Positions 1 through 7,864 of a DNA stretch of 64,000 bases are shown piece after piece. The notes below the pieces were generated by a model that worked only from the letters and a program-made list of their open reading frames with translations, did no database searches and had not been told where the DNA came from. This stretch comes from Arthrobacter sp. B6 (GTDB lineage: Bacteria > Actinomycetota > Actinomycetes > Actinomycetales > Micrococcaceae): contig NZ_KV467168.1 of the NCBI RefSeq assembly GCF_001663775.1, forward strand, positions 3,090,780 through 3,154,779, read 5' to 3'. The translations under genes were made by a program, and so were the position numbers. Numbering within the stretch: position 1 is the stretch's first letter; every line of letters begins with the position of its first letter.

Positions 1-814
1 CTGCAAGGAGCGCCGCCACAACGGTCTCCGCCAGGGACAGCGTAGTGGCTGTGCTGGCGCGGACGCGGGCCAGGCCCCAGCCAAACAGGACATAGCCGGC
101 AAACATGGGAACCACCGCCATGTACGCGCCCACCGAAAAGTTCTGCCAGGACGCGAGGAACGGGGCTCCCGTGGCGGCAAGCACGGGCATGAGCAGGAGG
201 CCGCCGATCCCGAAAACAATGCCCATGACCACCTTTGAGGGCACCCCGGTGTTGATCACGCGGTGTGCCGCCCACGAATACAGGGCGTAGGTCAGTCCGG
301 CCACCAGCCCCAGGGCGACGCCCGCCGGCGTCGACCATCCCGCACCCACTGCGCCGGCCCCGCCGTGCCCCGCATCAGCGACACAGAGCAGCACCGCGCC
401 GGAGACGCCGAGAGCCGCGCCGACGGCCCACCGGCGAGTGAATCGCCTGTTGTCCACCACCCGTTCGATGACGGCCGACGCCAGGGGTGCCGAGCCGATG
501 GAGACGACTGTCCCCACAGCGACACCCGCCAGGTGCATGGACGAATAGAAGGCGAGCGGATACAGGGCAACGGCGAGGGAACCCAGTGCCACAGTGCGCC
601 ACTGGCGGCGCAGGGACGTGCCGAACGCCAGCATCGGACGGGCGGCAATCGCGGCCTGCAGCAGGCCGCCGAATCCCATAGCCACCGCTCCGATCGCCAG
701 CGGACTCACGTCCGGGGCGAAGGTGGCCGCAGTGCCGGTGGTGCCCCACAGGACAGACGCGGCGAGTACAAACAGCGCACCCCACGTTGTTCCCGGGAAG
801 CCCGCCGGCTTCAC
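1..814 (-). CDS. EamA/DMT-family permease, 3' end cut by window edge
   Basis: The reading frame starts at a GTG that overlaps the TGA of the upstream TetR gene (frame CGGTGAAG) and stays open for 271 codons to the window edge. The translation is hydrophobic with repeated membrane segments and the features of two-repeat EamA (drug/metabolite) exporters: a start VKPAGFPGTTWGALFVLAAS, a WGTTGTAA segment, and a second repeat beginning near TPAGVALGLVAGLTYALYS. Full-length family members are about 290-310 residues, so only the last few dozen are missing. The stop-start overlap with the regulator implies co-transcription and probably control of an exporter by that TetR protein. The substrate cannot be told from sequence. 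Confidence 0.85.
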   Translation of the reverse strand, partial: MKPAGFPGTTWGALFVLAASVLWGTTGTAATFAPDVSPLAIGAVAMGFGGLLQAAIAARPMLAFGTSLRRQWRTVALGSLAVALYPLAFYSSMHLAGVAVGTVVSIGSAPLASAVIERVVDNRRFTRRWAVGAALGVSGAVLLCVADAGHGGAGAVGAGWSTPAGVALGLVAGLTYALYSWAAHRVINTGVPSKVVMGIVFGIGGLLLMPVLAATGAPFLASWQNFSVGAYMAVVPMFAGYVLFGWGLARVRASTATTLSLAETVVAALLA

Positions 815-1416
815 CGGCTGCCGATCAGGGCAGCCGCGATCCCTCGGGCTTGCCGGATACAGTTGTCGTTGCCTTCGAGGCCGGCGCGGACCATCGAGCC
901 TTCCAGGAGGAACGCCAGATGCCTTGCCATGGCCGCTGCCCGCTCGGCCGAGTCCGGAAGCAGTTCGGCAAGGTGCTCCAACAACAGGGCCTGGACCTCC
1001 TCCTTGTGCTGCCGGACCACCGCCCGTCCGGGATCGCCGGCAGGGAGTTCGGCCGCGGCGTTGAGCAGCCCGCAGCCGCGGAAGCCGTTCTCGTACGCCA
1101 GATCAGCGTGGTCCGCGTAGGCATCGAAGACCGCCAGAACCCGGTCCATGGCAGTGTTCGTCTTTTCCAGCCTTGCCCGGTACAGCCCCAGCCACTCCTC
1201 ATGGCGGGCGTACAGGTACGCCGTCACCAGGTCCGCCTTCGAGGCGAAGTTGTTGTAGAGGCTCTTTTTTGCCACGCCCGCCTCGGCGGTGATCGTGTCG
1301 ATGCCCGTCCCGGTCAGGCCGTGGGCGTAGAAGTGCTTGGCGGCAGCCTCGAGGAGGGCATCACGGGCAGGCCGCCTCCCGGGACGGGTTGCCGGGGCCG
1401 TCTGGTTTGCTGCCAT
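811..1416 (-). CDS. TetR/AcrR-family transcriptional regulator
   Basis: A 201-residue protein. Residues about 15-65 form a TetR helix-turn-helix: ALLEAAAKHFYAHGLTGTGI followed by TITAEAGVAKKSLYNNFASK. The C-terminal helical part is the variable ligand-binding and dimerisation domain. The stop overlaps the GTG of the EamA permease, so the two are translationally coupled and the regulator probably controls its own operon. A palindrome with arms TAGAC/GTCTA and a wider TAGGTAGA/TCTACCTA repeat lie just upstream and are the likely operator. The ligand is unknown. Confidence 0.9.
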   Translation of the reverse strand: MAANQTAPATRPGRRPARDALLEAAAKHFYAHGLTGTGIDTITAEAGVAKKSLYNNFASKADLVTAYLYARHEEWLGLYRARLEKTNTAMDRVLAVFDAYADHADLAYENGFRGCGLLNAAAELPAGDPGRAVVRQHKEEVQALLLEHLAELLPDSAERAAAMARHLAFLLEGSMVRAGLEGNDNCIRQARGIAAALIGSR

Positions 1417-1433
1417 GGCCAGTCCTCATCAGC

Positions 1434-1468
1434 TAGGTAGAGCGCCAGTAGTTAGACCAGTCTACCTA
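1434..1468. promoter_or_regulatory. Probable TetR operator
   Basis: Directly upstream of the TetR start are two inverted repeats. TAGAC-CA-GTCTA (1453-1464) is a compact dyad of the kind bound by TetR proteins. TAGGTAGA (1434-1441) and TCTACCTA (1461-1468) are perfect 8-base arms around a 19-base spacer. The two dyads have different centres. Assignment to the adjacent regulator is inference from position. Confidence 0.55.
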
Positions 1469-1484
1469 CTCATGCCAAACGGCC

Positions 1485-1506
1485 GACGGCGGGAGGTTCC
1501 GCCGTC
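1485..1506 (-). terminator. GACGGCGG-type hairpin after small ORF
   Basis: Arms GACGGCGG (1485-1492) and CCGCCGTC (1499-1506) with a 6-base loop, abutting the stop of the small ORF at 1505. It is one of six hairpins in this window built on the same core. Confidence 0.5.
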
Positions 1507-1693
1507 AGCGGCGGCCGAGGTCACTGTCAACGTACGAACCCGGGCGGTTCCCGGAGCTGTGCTGGCAGTTGCAGCCACCATCCAGCTGCAGCCGGACGGT
1601 CACTGGACTTGATGATTCCAGCTGGATATCCACCGACTCCGTCCCGTTGCTGCTGATGCGGAGAGTCGGTTCTTCGTCGTGGCGATGGGACAT
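1505..1693 (-). CDS. Small hypothetical protein
   Basis: A 62-codon frame with an ATG preceded by AAAGG eight bases upstream. The translation begins MSHRHDEEPTLRISSNGTES, continues with alternating polar and hydrophobic residues suggesting beta strands, and has a Cys-Asn-Cys at residues 41-43. It lies after the BCCT terminator and ends at a hairpin, so it could be an independent small gene. No family recognised. Support is composition and signals only; it may be spurious. Confidence 0.4.
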   Translation of the reverse strand: MSHRHDEEPTLRISSNGTESVDIQLESSSPVTVRLQLDGGCNCQHSSGNRPGSYVDSDLGRR

Positions 1694-1728
1694 GTAGCCA
1701 GCCTTTGTTCACGCGGGGGAAAGTGGTA

Positions 1729-1770
1729 CGCCCCGGTGGCACGGGCAGGAAGCCGCGTGCCACCGGGGCG
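1729..1770 (-). terminator. Terminator of the BCCT transporter gene
   Basis: A perfect 15-bp stem with arms CGCCCCGGTGGCACG (1729-1743) and CGTGCCACCGGGGCG (1756-1770) and a 12-base loop, starting 22 bases beyond the BCCT stop. Only a short T run follows. Confidence 0.75.
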
Positions 1771-1792
1771 GGTTGCTACAGACGGTGGGCAG

Positions 1793-3772
1793 CTACAGGC
1801 TGTCCCGTTCCGCCCGCCGGGTCTCGACGGTCGGGATGCTCCCTGTGGGGGTACCGCCCACGCAGTCCGAGTCGGAGCACTTTTCGGCGCATTCGTGCCT
1901 TGTCACGAGGTCGAACTGGACATGGCCGTGTTGCTCCACCCCGGTACGGATCGCACGTTCCATCACGTTGGTGGCCAGTCGTCGCCGCAGGGCCAGCGGA
2001 TCCCGGCGGAGGTCCTTCGCCAGGGCGATGCAGAGCAGCAGCATAACGATAACGAAGGGAAGAGCCGCGACGATGGTGATGCGTTGGAGGCCTGAGAGGG
2101 CTTCGGAGGGGTCGTCGCCGCCGGCGAGGAGCATGACGGCAGCGACTGCTCCGGTGAGCACGCCCCAGAAGATGACGACTCCGCGGCGGGGGTTCAGGGA
2201 TCCATTGGAGCTGAGGGCTCCCATCACGATGGAGGCGGAGTCGGCGCCCGTGACGAAGAAGATGCCCACGAGCACCATGGCAAGCACACCCACTGCTGCG
2301 GTGGCCCAGCCGGGCATTCCAAGGTTCTGGAAGACGTCGAAGAGGGCGCCGTTGAAGTTGACGGTGGGCACACCGTCGACCATGGTCACCAGGCCTGGGG
2401 TGTTGTTCTTGTCGGCTTCCTGCTGCAGGTGGAAGGCGGTGCCGCCAAAGATGCTGAACCACATGACGCTGACCACGCTGGGTACCAGCAGGACGCCAGT
2501 GACGAACTGGCGGATGGTGCGGCCACGGCTGATGCGGGCGATGAACATGCCCACGAAGGGTGTCCAGGAGAGCCACCAGGCCCAGTAGAAGATGGTCCAG
2601 CTGGACATCCAGCTGCGCAGTGCTTCGTCACCGACGGCCTCGGTCCGGGAGGACATTTCCGCGAGGTCGCGGGCGTAGTCGCCCACGGCGGCGGGGATCA
2701 GGTTCAGGATGAAGAGGGTGGGGCCCACCAGGAAGACGATGAGGGCCAGGATGACGGCCAGGACCATGTTGATGTTGGACAGCCACTGGATGCCGCGGCT
2801 GATGCCCGACACGGCGGAGGCGACGAAGCAGAAGGTCAGGACACCGACGATCGCGACGAGCATCGGAGTGCCGACTTCGCCGAACCAGCTGTTGGTGCTC
2901 ATGCCGCTGCCGATCTGCAGGGCGCCCAGGCCAAGGGATGCGGCGGTGCCGAAGAGCGTGGCGAAGATGGCCAGGATGTTGATGAACTTACCGACCGGGC
3001 CTTCGACGACGCGGATGCCGAAAAGGGAGGTGAAGGCCTCGGAGATCAGCTGCCTGCGGCCCAGGCGGTAGGTGCCGTAAGCCATGGCAATGCCGACCAC
3101 GGCGTACATGGCCCAGGGGTGCAGGGTCCAGTGGAAGATCGAGGTGGCCATGGCGGTCTGGATGGCGGCAGGCGTCTGGCCGTCCACGGTGCCGGGCGGG
3201 GGAGAGACGTAGTGGTAAAGAGGCTCGGCCACGCCGTAGAACATCAGTCCGATGCCCATGCCGGCGGCGAACATCATCGCTATCCAGGAGACAGTGCGGA
3301 ATTCCGGCTTTTCGCCGTCCTTGCCCAGGGGAATGTTGCCGAACTTACCGAGGGCAAGCCAAAGGACAAAGAAGACGAAGAGCGAGGCCATGACCATGAA
3401 GAGCCACCCGGTGTACTCCATGACCCAATTGAGGGCACCCGTGGAGGTCGCTGCGAGGCTGTCCCTTCCGAGGAATCCCCAGAGAACAAAAGCCACGGCC
3501 ATGACACCCGTGATTCCGAAAGTCACCTTATCCAGGTTGAGCGTTCGGTTCCGCCTCTCCGTAACGGCATGCTCCGTTTTGGTTTGACGCAGCTCCTGGA
3601 GGATCTCATCGTATTCTTCCTCAGAGGGCACGCTTGCGGTTTCGTCTGCCGGGGTGAGGGTACCCGTTTCGAGCGCATCCTCTGAAGCGAATTCTTCAAG
3701 TCTCTGGTCCCCGCCATCATTTTCGCCTACGGGAGGTTTCTTGGGGGGTTTGATGTCACTGTTTATAGCCAT
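1793..3772 (-). CDS. BCCT-family transporter, probable glycine betaine uptake
   Basis: A 659-residue membrane transporter of the betaine/choline/carnitine family. About 80 charged N-terminal residues precede twelve membrane segments. The glycine-rich stretch GMGIGLMFYGVAEPLYHY is at 171-188, and the tryptophan-rich segment WTIFYWAWWLSWTPFVGMF, which carries the quaternary-amine cage in this family, is at 392-410. The Rieske ferredoxin gene ends 36 bases upstream on the same strand and the other oxygenase parts diverge from it, so the transporter most likely imports the oxygenase substrate rather than serving only osmoprotection. Glycine betaine is favoured because the rest of the betaine pathway follows; choline, carnitine or stachydrine are not excluded. 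Confidence 0.92.
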   Translation of the reverse strand: MAINSDIKPPKKPPVGENDGGDQRLEEFASEDALETGTLTPADETASVPSEEEYDEILQELRQTKTEHAVTERRNRTLNLDKVTFGITGVMAVAFVLWGFLGRDSLAATSTGALNWVMEYTGWLFMVMASLFVFFVLWLALGKFGNIPLGKDGEKPEFRTVSWIAMMFAAGMGIGLMFYGVAEPLYHYVSPPPGTVDGQTPAAIQTAMATSIFHWTLHPWAMYAVVGIAMAYGTYRLGRRQLISEAFTSLFGIRVVEGPVGKFINILAIFATLFGTAASLGLGALQIGSGMSTNSWFGEVGTPMLVAIVGVLTFCFVASAVSGISRGIQWLSNINMVLAVILALIVFLVGPTLFILNLIPAAVGDYARDLAEMSSRTEAVGDEALRSWMSSWTIFYWAWWLSWTPFVGMFIARISRGRTIRQFVTGVLLVPSVVSVMWFSIFGGTAFHLQQEADKNNTPGLVTMVDGVPTVNFNGALFDVFQNLGMPGWATAAVGVLAMVLVGIFFVTGADSASIVMGALSSNGSLNPRRGVVIFWGVLTGAVAAVMLLAGGDDPSEALSGLQRITIVAALPFVIVMLLLCIALAKDLRRDPLALRRRLATNVMERAIRTGVEQHGHVQFDLVTRHECAEKCSDSDCVGGTPTGSIPTVETRRAERDSL

Positions 3773-3808
3773 GAGGGCGTCCTTTTCTTGGGAGTCATGG
3801 GCTTGCCT

Positions 3809-4168
3809 TTAAACATGGCCATGGGGGGTGAGCCCGGGGGGAAGGTTGGGGGCTTCCTCCGATTCAATGACCATGATGTTGCCGTCAATGATTTGAACTT
3901 CGTGCGTGCGGACCGGCAGTTTGGCCGGCGGTGCGTCCAGGCCTCCGGTGCGCAGGTTAAACCTGGAGGCGTGAAGCGGGCACTCAACCCAGCAGTCCTC
4001 TACGTAGCCATCGGCCAGTGAGGCATCCTGGTGGGTGCACGTGTCGTCGATGGCGAAGATCTCACCCTCTTCCGTGTGGAAGACGGCAATGGGTGGAGCT
4101 GTATCGAGCCTTAATGCCTCCCCGGGAGCGAGATCGCTGAGCGGGCAGGCCTTGTGCATTCGTGGCAC
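3809..4168 (-). CDS. Rieske [2Fe-2S] ferredoxin of the oxygenase system
   Basis: A 119-residue soluble Rieske ferredoxin. The cluster ligands are Cys44 and His46 (CTHQ) and Cys63 and His66 (CPLH). The length is usual for the small ferredoxin of three-component Rieske oxygenases. It would carry electrons from the FAD reductase at 4415-5617 to the terminal oxygenase at 5691-6827. It is the first gene of the minus-strand ferredoxin-BCCT unit and is divergent from the reductase and oxygenase, so both halves can be controlled from the shared region 4169-4414. Confidence 0.9.
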   Translation of the reverse strand: MPRMHKACPLSDLAPGEALRLDTAPPIAVFHTEEGEIFAIDDTCTHQDASLADGYVEDCWVECPLHASRFNLRTGGLDAPPAKLPVRTHEVQIIDGNIMVIESEEAPNLPPGLTPHGHV

Positions 4169-4187
4169 CTCTTCGGGTTGGGGTCAG

Positions 4188-4393
4188 GTTTGCAAACGCT
4201 AGAGGCCGGGGCCCTCAAGCGTTCCGCAGGGATCAACACATTTCGCGGTAAGCAACAGAGTGCGCCACCTCACAGCTGAATGTCAAGGTTTTTCAGAAGC
4301 CCCCGTCGTATTTCTGTCGCCTCGTGCCACTTCTTGACAGTACACGTGGCGTGAGTCACTCTGTTGCATATAGTGATTCTTGTTGCGCAAGAA
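4188..4393. promoter_or_regulatory. Divergent control region with dyads, probably IclR-bound
   Basis: This spacer separates ferredoxin-BCCT from reductase-oxygenase. It holds a perfect palindrome GTTTGCAAAC (4188-4197), a palindrome TTCTTGTTGCGCAAGAA (4377-4393, arms of six), and an 11-base inverted repeat GCAACAGAGTG (4252-4262) with CACTCTGTTGC (4357-4367). The 11-base arms are 94 bases apart and each faces one of the two genes. A TTGACA is at 4334-4339. The IclR gene at 6871-7686 is the nearest regulator; binding is inference. Confidence 0.55.
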
Positions 4394-4414
4394 GCAGTAT
4401 TGGAAGGGTGAAAT

Positions 4415-5617
4415 ATGGAGACGCTCGCGATGGTGGGAGCATCCTTGGCTGGTCTTTCCGCGGCCCGGGCAGCCCGCGCTCAAGGCTTCACCGGACGCCT
4501 GATCATCATTGGCGATGAACAGCACCGTCCGTATGACCGGCCCCCGCTGTCAAAGGACTTCCTTCTCGGCACAATGACCGCTGAGGACCTCTTCCTTGAA
4601 AACGAGGACGAGGGGCTTCACGCCGAATGGATCCTCGGGGTTGGCGCAGTTGGTCTGGACGCCGAAACCCGGACTATCGAACTGGCGGACGGCAGGAGCG
4701 TTACCGCCGACGGCATCGTTATTGCCACTGGCGCACGGTGCCGTCAGCTCCCTGCACTCAAGGGCTTGGACAATGTCTTTTACCTGAGGACAATCGCCGA
4801 TGCCCAAGGACTGGCTCCGAGGTTGGTCCCGGGCAACCGGATGGTGGTGATCGGCGCCGGTTTCATCGGGGCTGAGGCCGCGTCGGTGGCAGCATCCCGT
4901 GGCATGGACGTCACCATGATCAACAACAACCAGGTCCCGTTCACAGCGCAGCTGGGTGCGGACATGGGTGCAACCGTCGCCAAGCTCCACACTGCCCACG
5001 GGGTGGATCTGGTCTGCGGTGTTGGCATCGAAGATTTTGACACGGCTGATGGCGAAGTCACTGGTCTCCGCCTCGCTGATGGCCGGCATATTCCCGCCGA
5101 TGTAGTTGTGGTCGGCATCGGTGCCGAGCCCAACGTGGAATGGCTTGAGGGCTCGGGTATTCAGCTCCAGGACGGGGTGCTTTGTGATTCCATGGGACGC
5201 AGCAGCGTGCAGGGCATCGTCGCCGTGGGCGACTGCGCTGCATGGTTTGAGGACAAGTTGGGCAGGCACCGCCGGGTTGAGCACTGGACTGGCGCTTTGG
5301 AGCGCGCTGCTCTCGCCGTCCAGGCGCTGCTCGACGACGACGCCCCACAGCAGCCGCTTAAGCCCCCCTATTTTTGGTCTGACCAGCACGGCGTGAAGAT
5401 CCAGTTCGCCGGCCACTCCGCAGGTTACGACCGGCTCGAGATTGAAGCCGGCGACCCGGAGGAACACAGCTTCCTTGCTGTCTACTACCAGGGTGAGATC
5501 CCTGTGGCAGCACTCGGCATGAACCAGCCGCGGCTGTTCACCAAGTGGCGGCGCAGTATTGGCAAGCCGGTTGCCAAGCCTGTCCCGGCCGGACTTGCTT
5601 CCGCAGTCGCGTCCTAG
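4415..5617 (+). CDS. FAD-dependent NAD(P)H:ferredoxin reductase
   Basis: A 400-residue pyridine-nucleotide-disulfide-fold flavoprotein of the rhodocoxin/putidaredoxin reductase type. The N-terminal FAD Rossmann motif is GASLAGLSAARAARAQGF (residues 8-25), a PYDRPPLSK segment follows, a second nucleotide-binding motif MVVIGAGFIGAEAASVAAS sits near residue 145, and AVGDCAAW near 270 closes the FAD site. The C-terminal 80 residues form the reductase C-terminal domain. It should pass electrons to the Rieske ferredoxin encoded divergently. The start follows GGAAGGGTGAAAT. The oxygenase gene begins 73 bases downstream and is probably co-transcribed. Confidence 0.9.
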   Translation: METLAMVGASLAGLSAARAARAQGFTGRLIIIGDEQHRPYDRPPLSKDFLLGTMTAEDLFLENEDEGLHAEWILGVGAVGLDAETRTIELADGRSVTADGIVIATGARCRQLPALKGLDNVFYLRTIADAQGLAPRLVPGNRMVVIGAGFIGAEAASVAASRGMDVTMINNNQVPFTAQLGADMGATVAKLHTAHGVDLVCGVGIEDFDTADGEVTGLRLADGRHIPADVVVVGIGAEPNVEWLEGSGIQLQDGVLCDSMGRSSVQGIVAVGDCAAWFEDKLGRHRRVEHWTGALERAALAVQALLDDDAPQQPLKPPYFWSDQHGVKIQFAGHSAGYDRLEIEAGDPEEHSFLAVYYQGEIPVAALGMNQPRLFTKWRRSIGKPVAKPVPAGLASAVAS

Positions 5618-5690
5618 GACCACCGCACCTCTTGCTTCTTAGTCTTTTCCAAGCTTCCACACGCAACATTGCAGTTCTGAGGAGGAACGA

Positions 5691-6827
5691 TTGAGCACTG
5701 AGGTAACCACTCCGAGCCTTATCCCCACGCTGCCGGGGTCGACATACGTGGATGAGGCCGTATTCCGTGCCGAGCAGGAGCGCATCTTCGAGCAGATGTG
5801 GTTCTGTGCCATCCGGTCCGCTGACTTGGACAAGGCCGGAGCCTGGCGGACCGTCCAGGTAGGTCGTGAGAGCGTCCTGATCTCGCGCACCCGCAAAGGC
5901 CAGATCCGCGCGTTCTACAACATCTGTAGGCACCGAGGCGTCAAGCTGTGCATGGAGGAGCAGGGCGAAGCTGCCCGCAACTTCCAGTGCCCGTACCACG
6001 CCTGGACCTATGACTTCGAAGGCAAGCTGATTGCTGCCCCGAACCTGACCAAGATGCCGGATATCGACCGGGACGAGTACGGACTGGCCAAGGTTCACGT
6101 CAGCGAATACCTGGGCTATGTCTGGGTCTGCCTGGCCGATGAGCCGCCGTCGTTTGAGGAAGACGTTATGGGCGCGATCGAGGAGCGCCTCGGCAACGTA
6201 CACGCCATTGACGGTTACGATGTCGCCAACCTCAGCCTGGGCCGCCGTATCAAGTACGACGTCAAGGCCAACTGGAAGCTCATCATTGAGAACTTCATGG
6301 AGTGTTACCACTGTGCCACCATTCACCCGGAACTCACCGAAGTTCTGCCCGAATTCGCAGACGGCCTTGCCGCACAGTACTTCGTAGGCCACGGCGCCGA
6401 ATTCGGCGAAGACATAAAGGGCTTCACCATCGACGGCTCAGAAGGGCTGGACCACATCCCCGGTGTGGGCGAGGACCAGGACCGCCGCTACTACGCCATC
6501 ACCATCAAGCCGACAGTGTTCGTGAACCTCGTCCCGGACCACGTCATCATCCACCGGATGTTCCCGATGGCTGCGGACCACACCATCGTCGAATGCGACT
6601 GGCTGTACCTGCCCAGTGTGGTGGAAAGCGGCAAGGACGTCACGGCTTCAGTGGAGCTGTTCCACCGCGTCAACCAGCAGGACTTCGACGCGTGCGAACG
6701 CTGCCAGCCTGCCATGGGCTCGAAGATCTACTCCAAGGGCGGTGTGCTGGTACCCAGCGAACACCACATCCGCGCCTTCCACGACTGGATCGAGGAAAAA
6801 GTAGGCGACATCATTCACTCCTCCTAG
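5691..6827 (+). CDS. Rieske oxygenase alpha subunit, likely glycine betaine monooxygenase
   Basis: A 378-residue terminal oxygenase starting at TTG with a strong GAGGAGG site. The Rieske cluster ligands are Cys79, His81, Cys100 and His103. The mononuclear iron is bound by His207 and His212 in ENFMECYHCATIHPEL. The position that bridges the two metal centres is Glu204 (N201-x2-E204-x2-H207), whereas aromatic-ring dioxygenases have Asp; Glu is characteristic of quaternary-ammonium oxygenases such as carnitine CntA and GbcA. No beta-subunit gene is present, as in that group. The expected reaction is removal of one methyl from betaine as formaldehyde, giving dimethylglycine. Substrate identity is inferred from the BCCT neighbour and the downstream dimethylglycine and sarcosine oxidases. 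Confidence 0.88.
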   Translation: MSTEVTTPSLIPTLPGSTYVDEAVFRAEQERIFEQMWFCAIRSADLDKAGAWRTVQVGRESVLISRTRKGQIRAFYNICRHRGVKLCMEEQGEAARNFQCPYHAWTYDFEGKLIAAPNLTKMPDIDRDEYGLAKVHVSEYLGYVWVCLADEPPSFEEDVMGAIEERLGNVHAIDGYDVANLSLGRRIKYDVKANWKLIIENFMECYHCATIHPELTEVLPEFADGLAAQYFVGHGAEFGEDIKGFTIDGSEGLDHIPGVGEDQDRRYYAITIKPTVFVNLVPDHVIIHRMFPMAADHTIVECDWLYLPSVVESGKDVTASVELFHRVNQQDFDACERCQPAMGSKIYSKGGVLVPSEHHIRAFHDWIEEKVGDIIHSS

Positions 6828-6841
6828 ACCACTGTGAGGAA

Positions 6842-6877
6842 CCGGCAGGCCCGGCCCGTTGGGGTCGGGCCTACCGG
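6842..6877. terminator. Bidirectional terminator between oxygenase and IclR
   Basis: An interrupted stem CCGG-C-AGGCCCG (from 6842) and CGGGCCT-A-CCGG (to 6877) lies between the convergent oxygenase and IclR genes. Its right arm overlaps the IclR stop codon at 6871-6873. Confidence 0.65.
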
Positions 6878-7686
6878 CGTCTGTAGCCCATTTTTGCACT
6901 GATGGCCAGGCCGGCGTCGCGAAGGCCTTCAATGAGTCCGGGGTCCTCTTCGGGCCTGAACCGGAACGCAGGACCGGAGATACTCACCGCTGCGATGACA
7001 TTCCCCAAGTGGTTATAGATGGGAACGGCGACCGCTGTCAGGCCGATCTCGAACTCCTCGTGGACCACCGCGTAGCCCTGGCGGGCGACGTCCAGCAGCT
7101 GCTTTTCCAACTCCGCGCGGTTGGTTATGGTGCGCGGCGTGCGGGCCGGCAGACCGACCCTCTTGAGGATCGTGTCCCTTTCGTCTGTCGGCAGGGCAGC
7201 GAGCAGTACCTTGCCGCTGGACGTGGCGTGCAGCGGCGTCAGGCTGCCTACCCAGTCGTACGTCGCGAGAGTGGAGGGGCCCATGGCCTGGTCCACGTTG
7301 ACAGCAAAGTTCGACCGCAGGACGGCCAGGTTTACCGTCTCCTTGTATTGCCCAGCCAGGCTCTCCAAAACCTCCCGTGCCTCGCGTACCACGCTCAACC
7401 GGCCAGGGATGGACGATGCCAGTCTCAGGATTCCAAACCCCAGCTGGTACTTGCCACGTTCGCTGTTCTGGCGGACCAGTTCCCGGCCCAGCAGTGACCC
7501 CACCAGCCGGGACACGGTGGATTTGTGGACGCCCATCTCATCAGCGATCTCGCTGACGCCGGCATCACCATCCCGGGCCAGGATTTCCAGAATCTGGAGG
7601 GCGCGGTCCACCGATTGGACGCCTCCGCCCTGGGCGTCTGCGTCCGGGTCGTGGTCGTTGCGTGCGGCCATCATGCCTCGTGTCAT
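6871..7686 (-). CDS. IclR-family transcriptional regulator
   Basis: A 271-residue IclR protein. The N-terminal winged helix (about residues 24-80) reads VQSVDRALQILEILARDGDA then VSEIADEMGVHKSTVSRLVG. The C-terminal effector-binding domain holds the typical YVGSLTPLHATSSGKVLLAAL-like segment (DWVGSLTPLHATSSGKVLLA) and the family ending with GNVIAAVSISGPAFRF. It is convergent with the oxygenase gene and is the probable regulator of the BCCT/Rieske genes. Starts at M1, M5 or M6 are all possible, since no strong ribosome site decides. The effector is unknown; a quaternary amine is a reasonable guess. Confidence 0.9.
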   Translation of the reverse strand: MTRGMMAARNDHDPDADAQGGGVQSVDRALQILEILARDGDAGVSEIADEMGVHKSTVSRLVGSLLGRELVRQNSERGKYQLGFGILRLASSIPGRLSVVREAREVLESLAGQYKETVNLAVLRSNFAVNVDQAMGPSTLATYDWVGSLTPLHATSSGKVLLAALPTDERDTILKRVGLPARTPRTITNRAELEKQLLDVARQGYAVVHEEFEIGLTAVAVPIYNHLGNVIAAVSISGPAFRFRPEEDPGLIEGLRDAGLAISAKMGYRRR

Positions 7687-7818
7687 AGTCCATGCAGGGT
7701 GCTTTGGGACTGGAGGCCCCAGCCAACCAGCGCCCTCGTCAAGGCTCCATCCTAGACCGACTCGCGTCCTGACGCGTCATTCGCAACAGCGGCCCCTGCA
7801 CTGCAGCCGCAGTTAAGC

Positions 7819-7853
7819 AAAGGAAGGCACCCCACAGAGGGGTGCCTTCCTTT
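7819..7853 (-). terminator. Rho-independent terminator of katA
   Basis: A perfect 15-bp stem AAAGGAAGGCACCCC (7819-7833) and GGGGTGCCTTCCTTT (7839-7853) with loop ACAGA, 12 bases beyond the catalase stop. The minus-strand 3' arm ends in CCTTCCTTT. Confidence 0.9.
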
Positions 7854-7864
7854 GCGAGTGCCGG

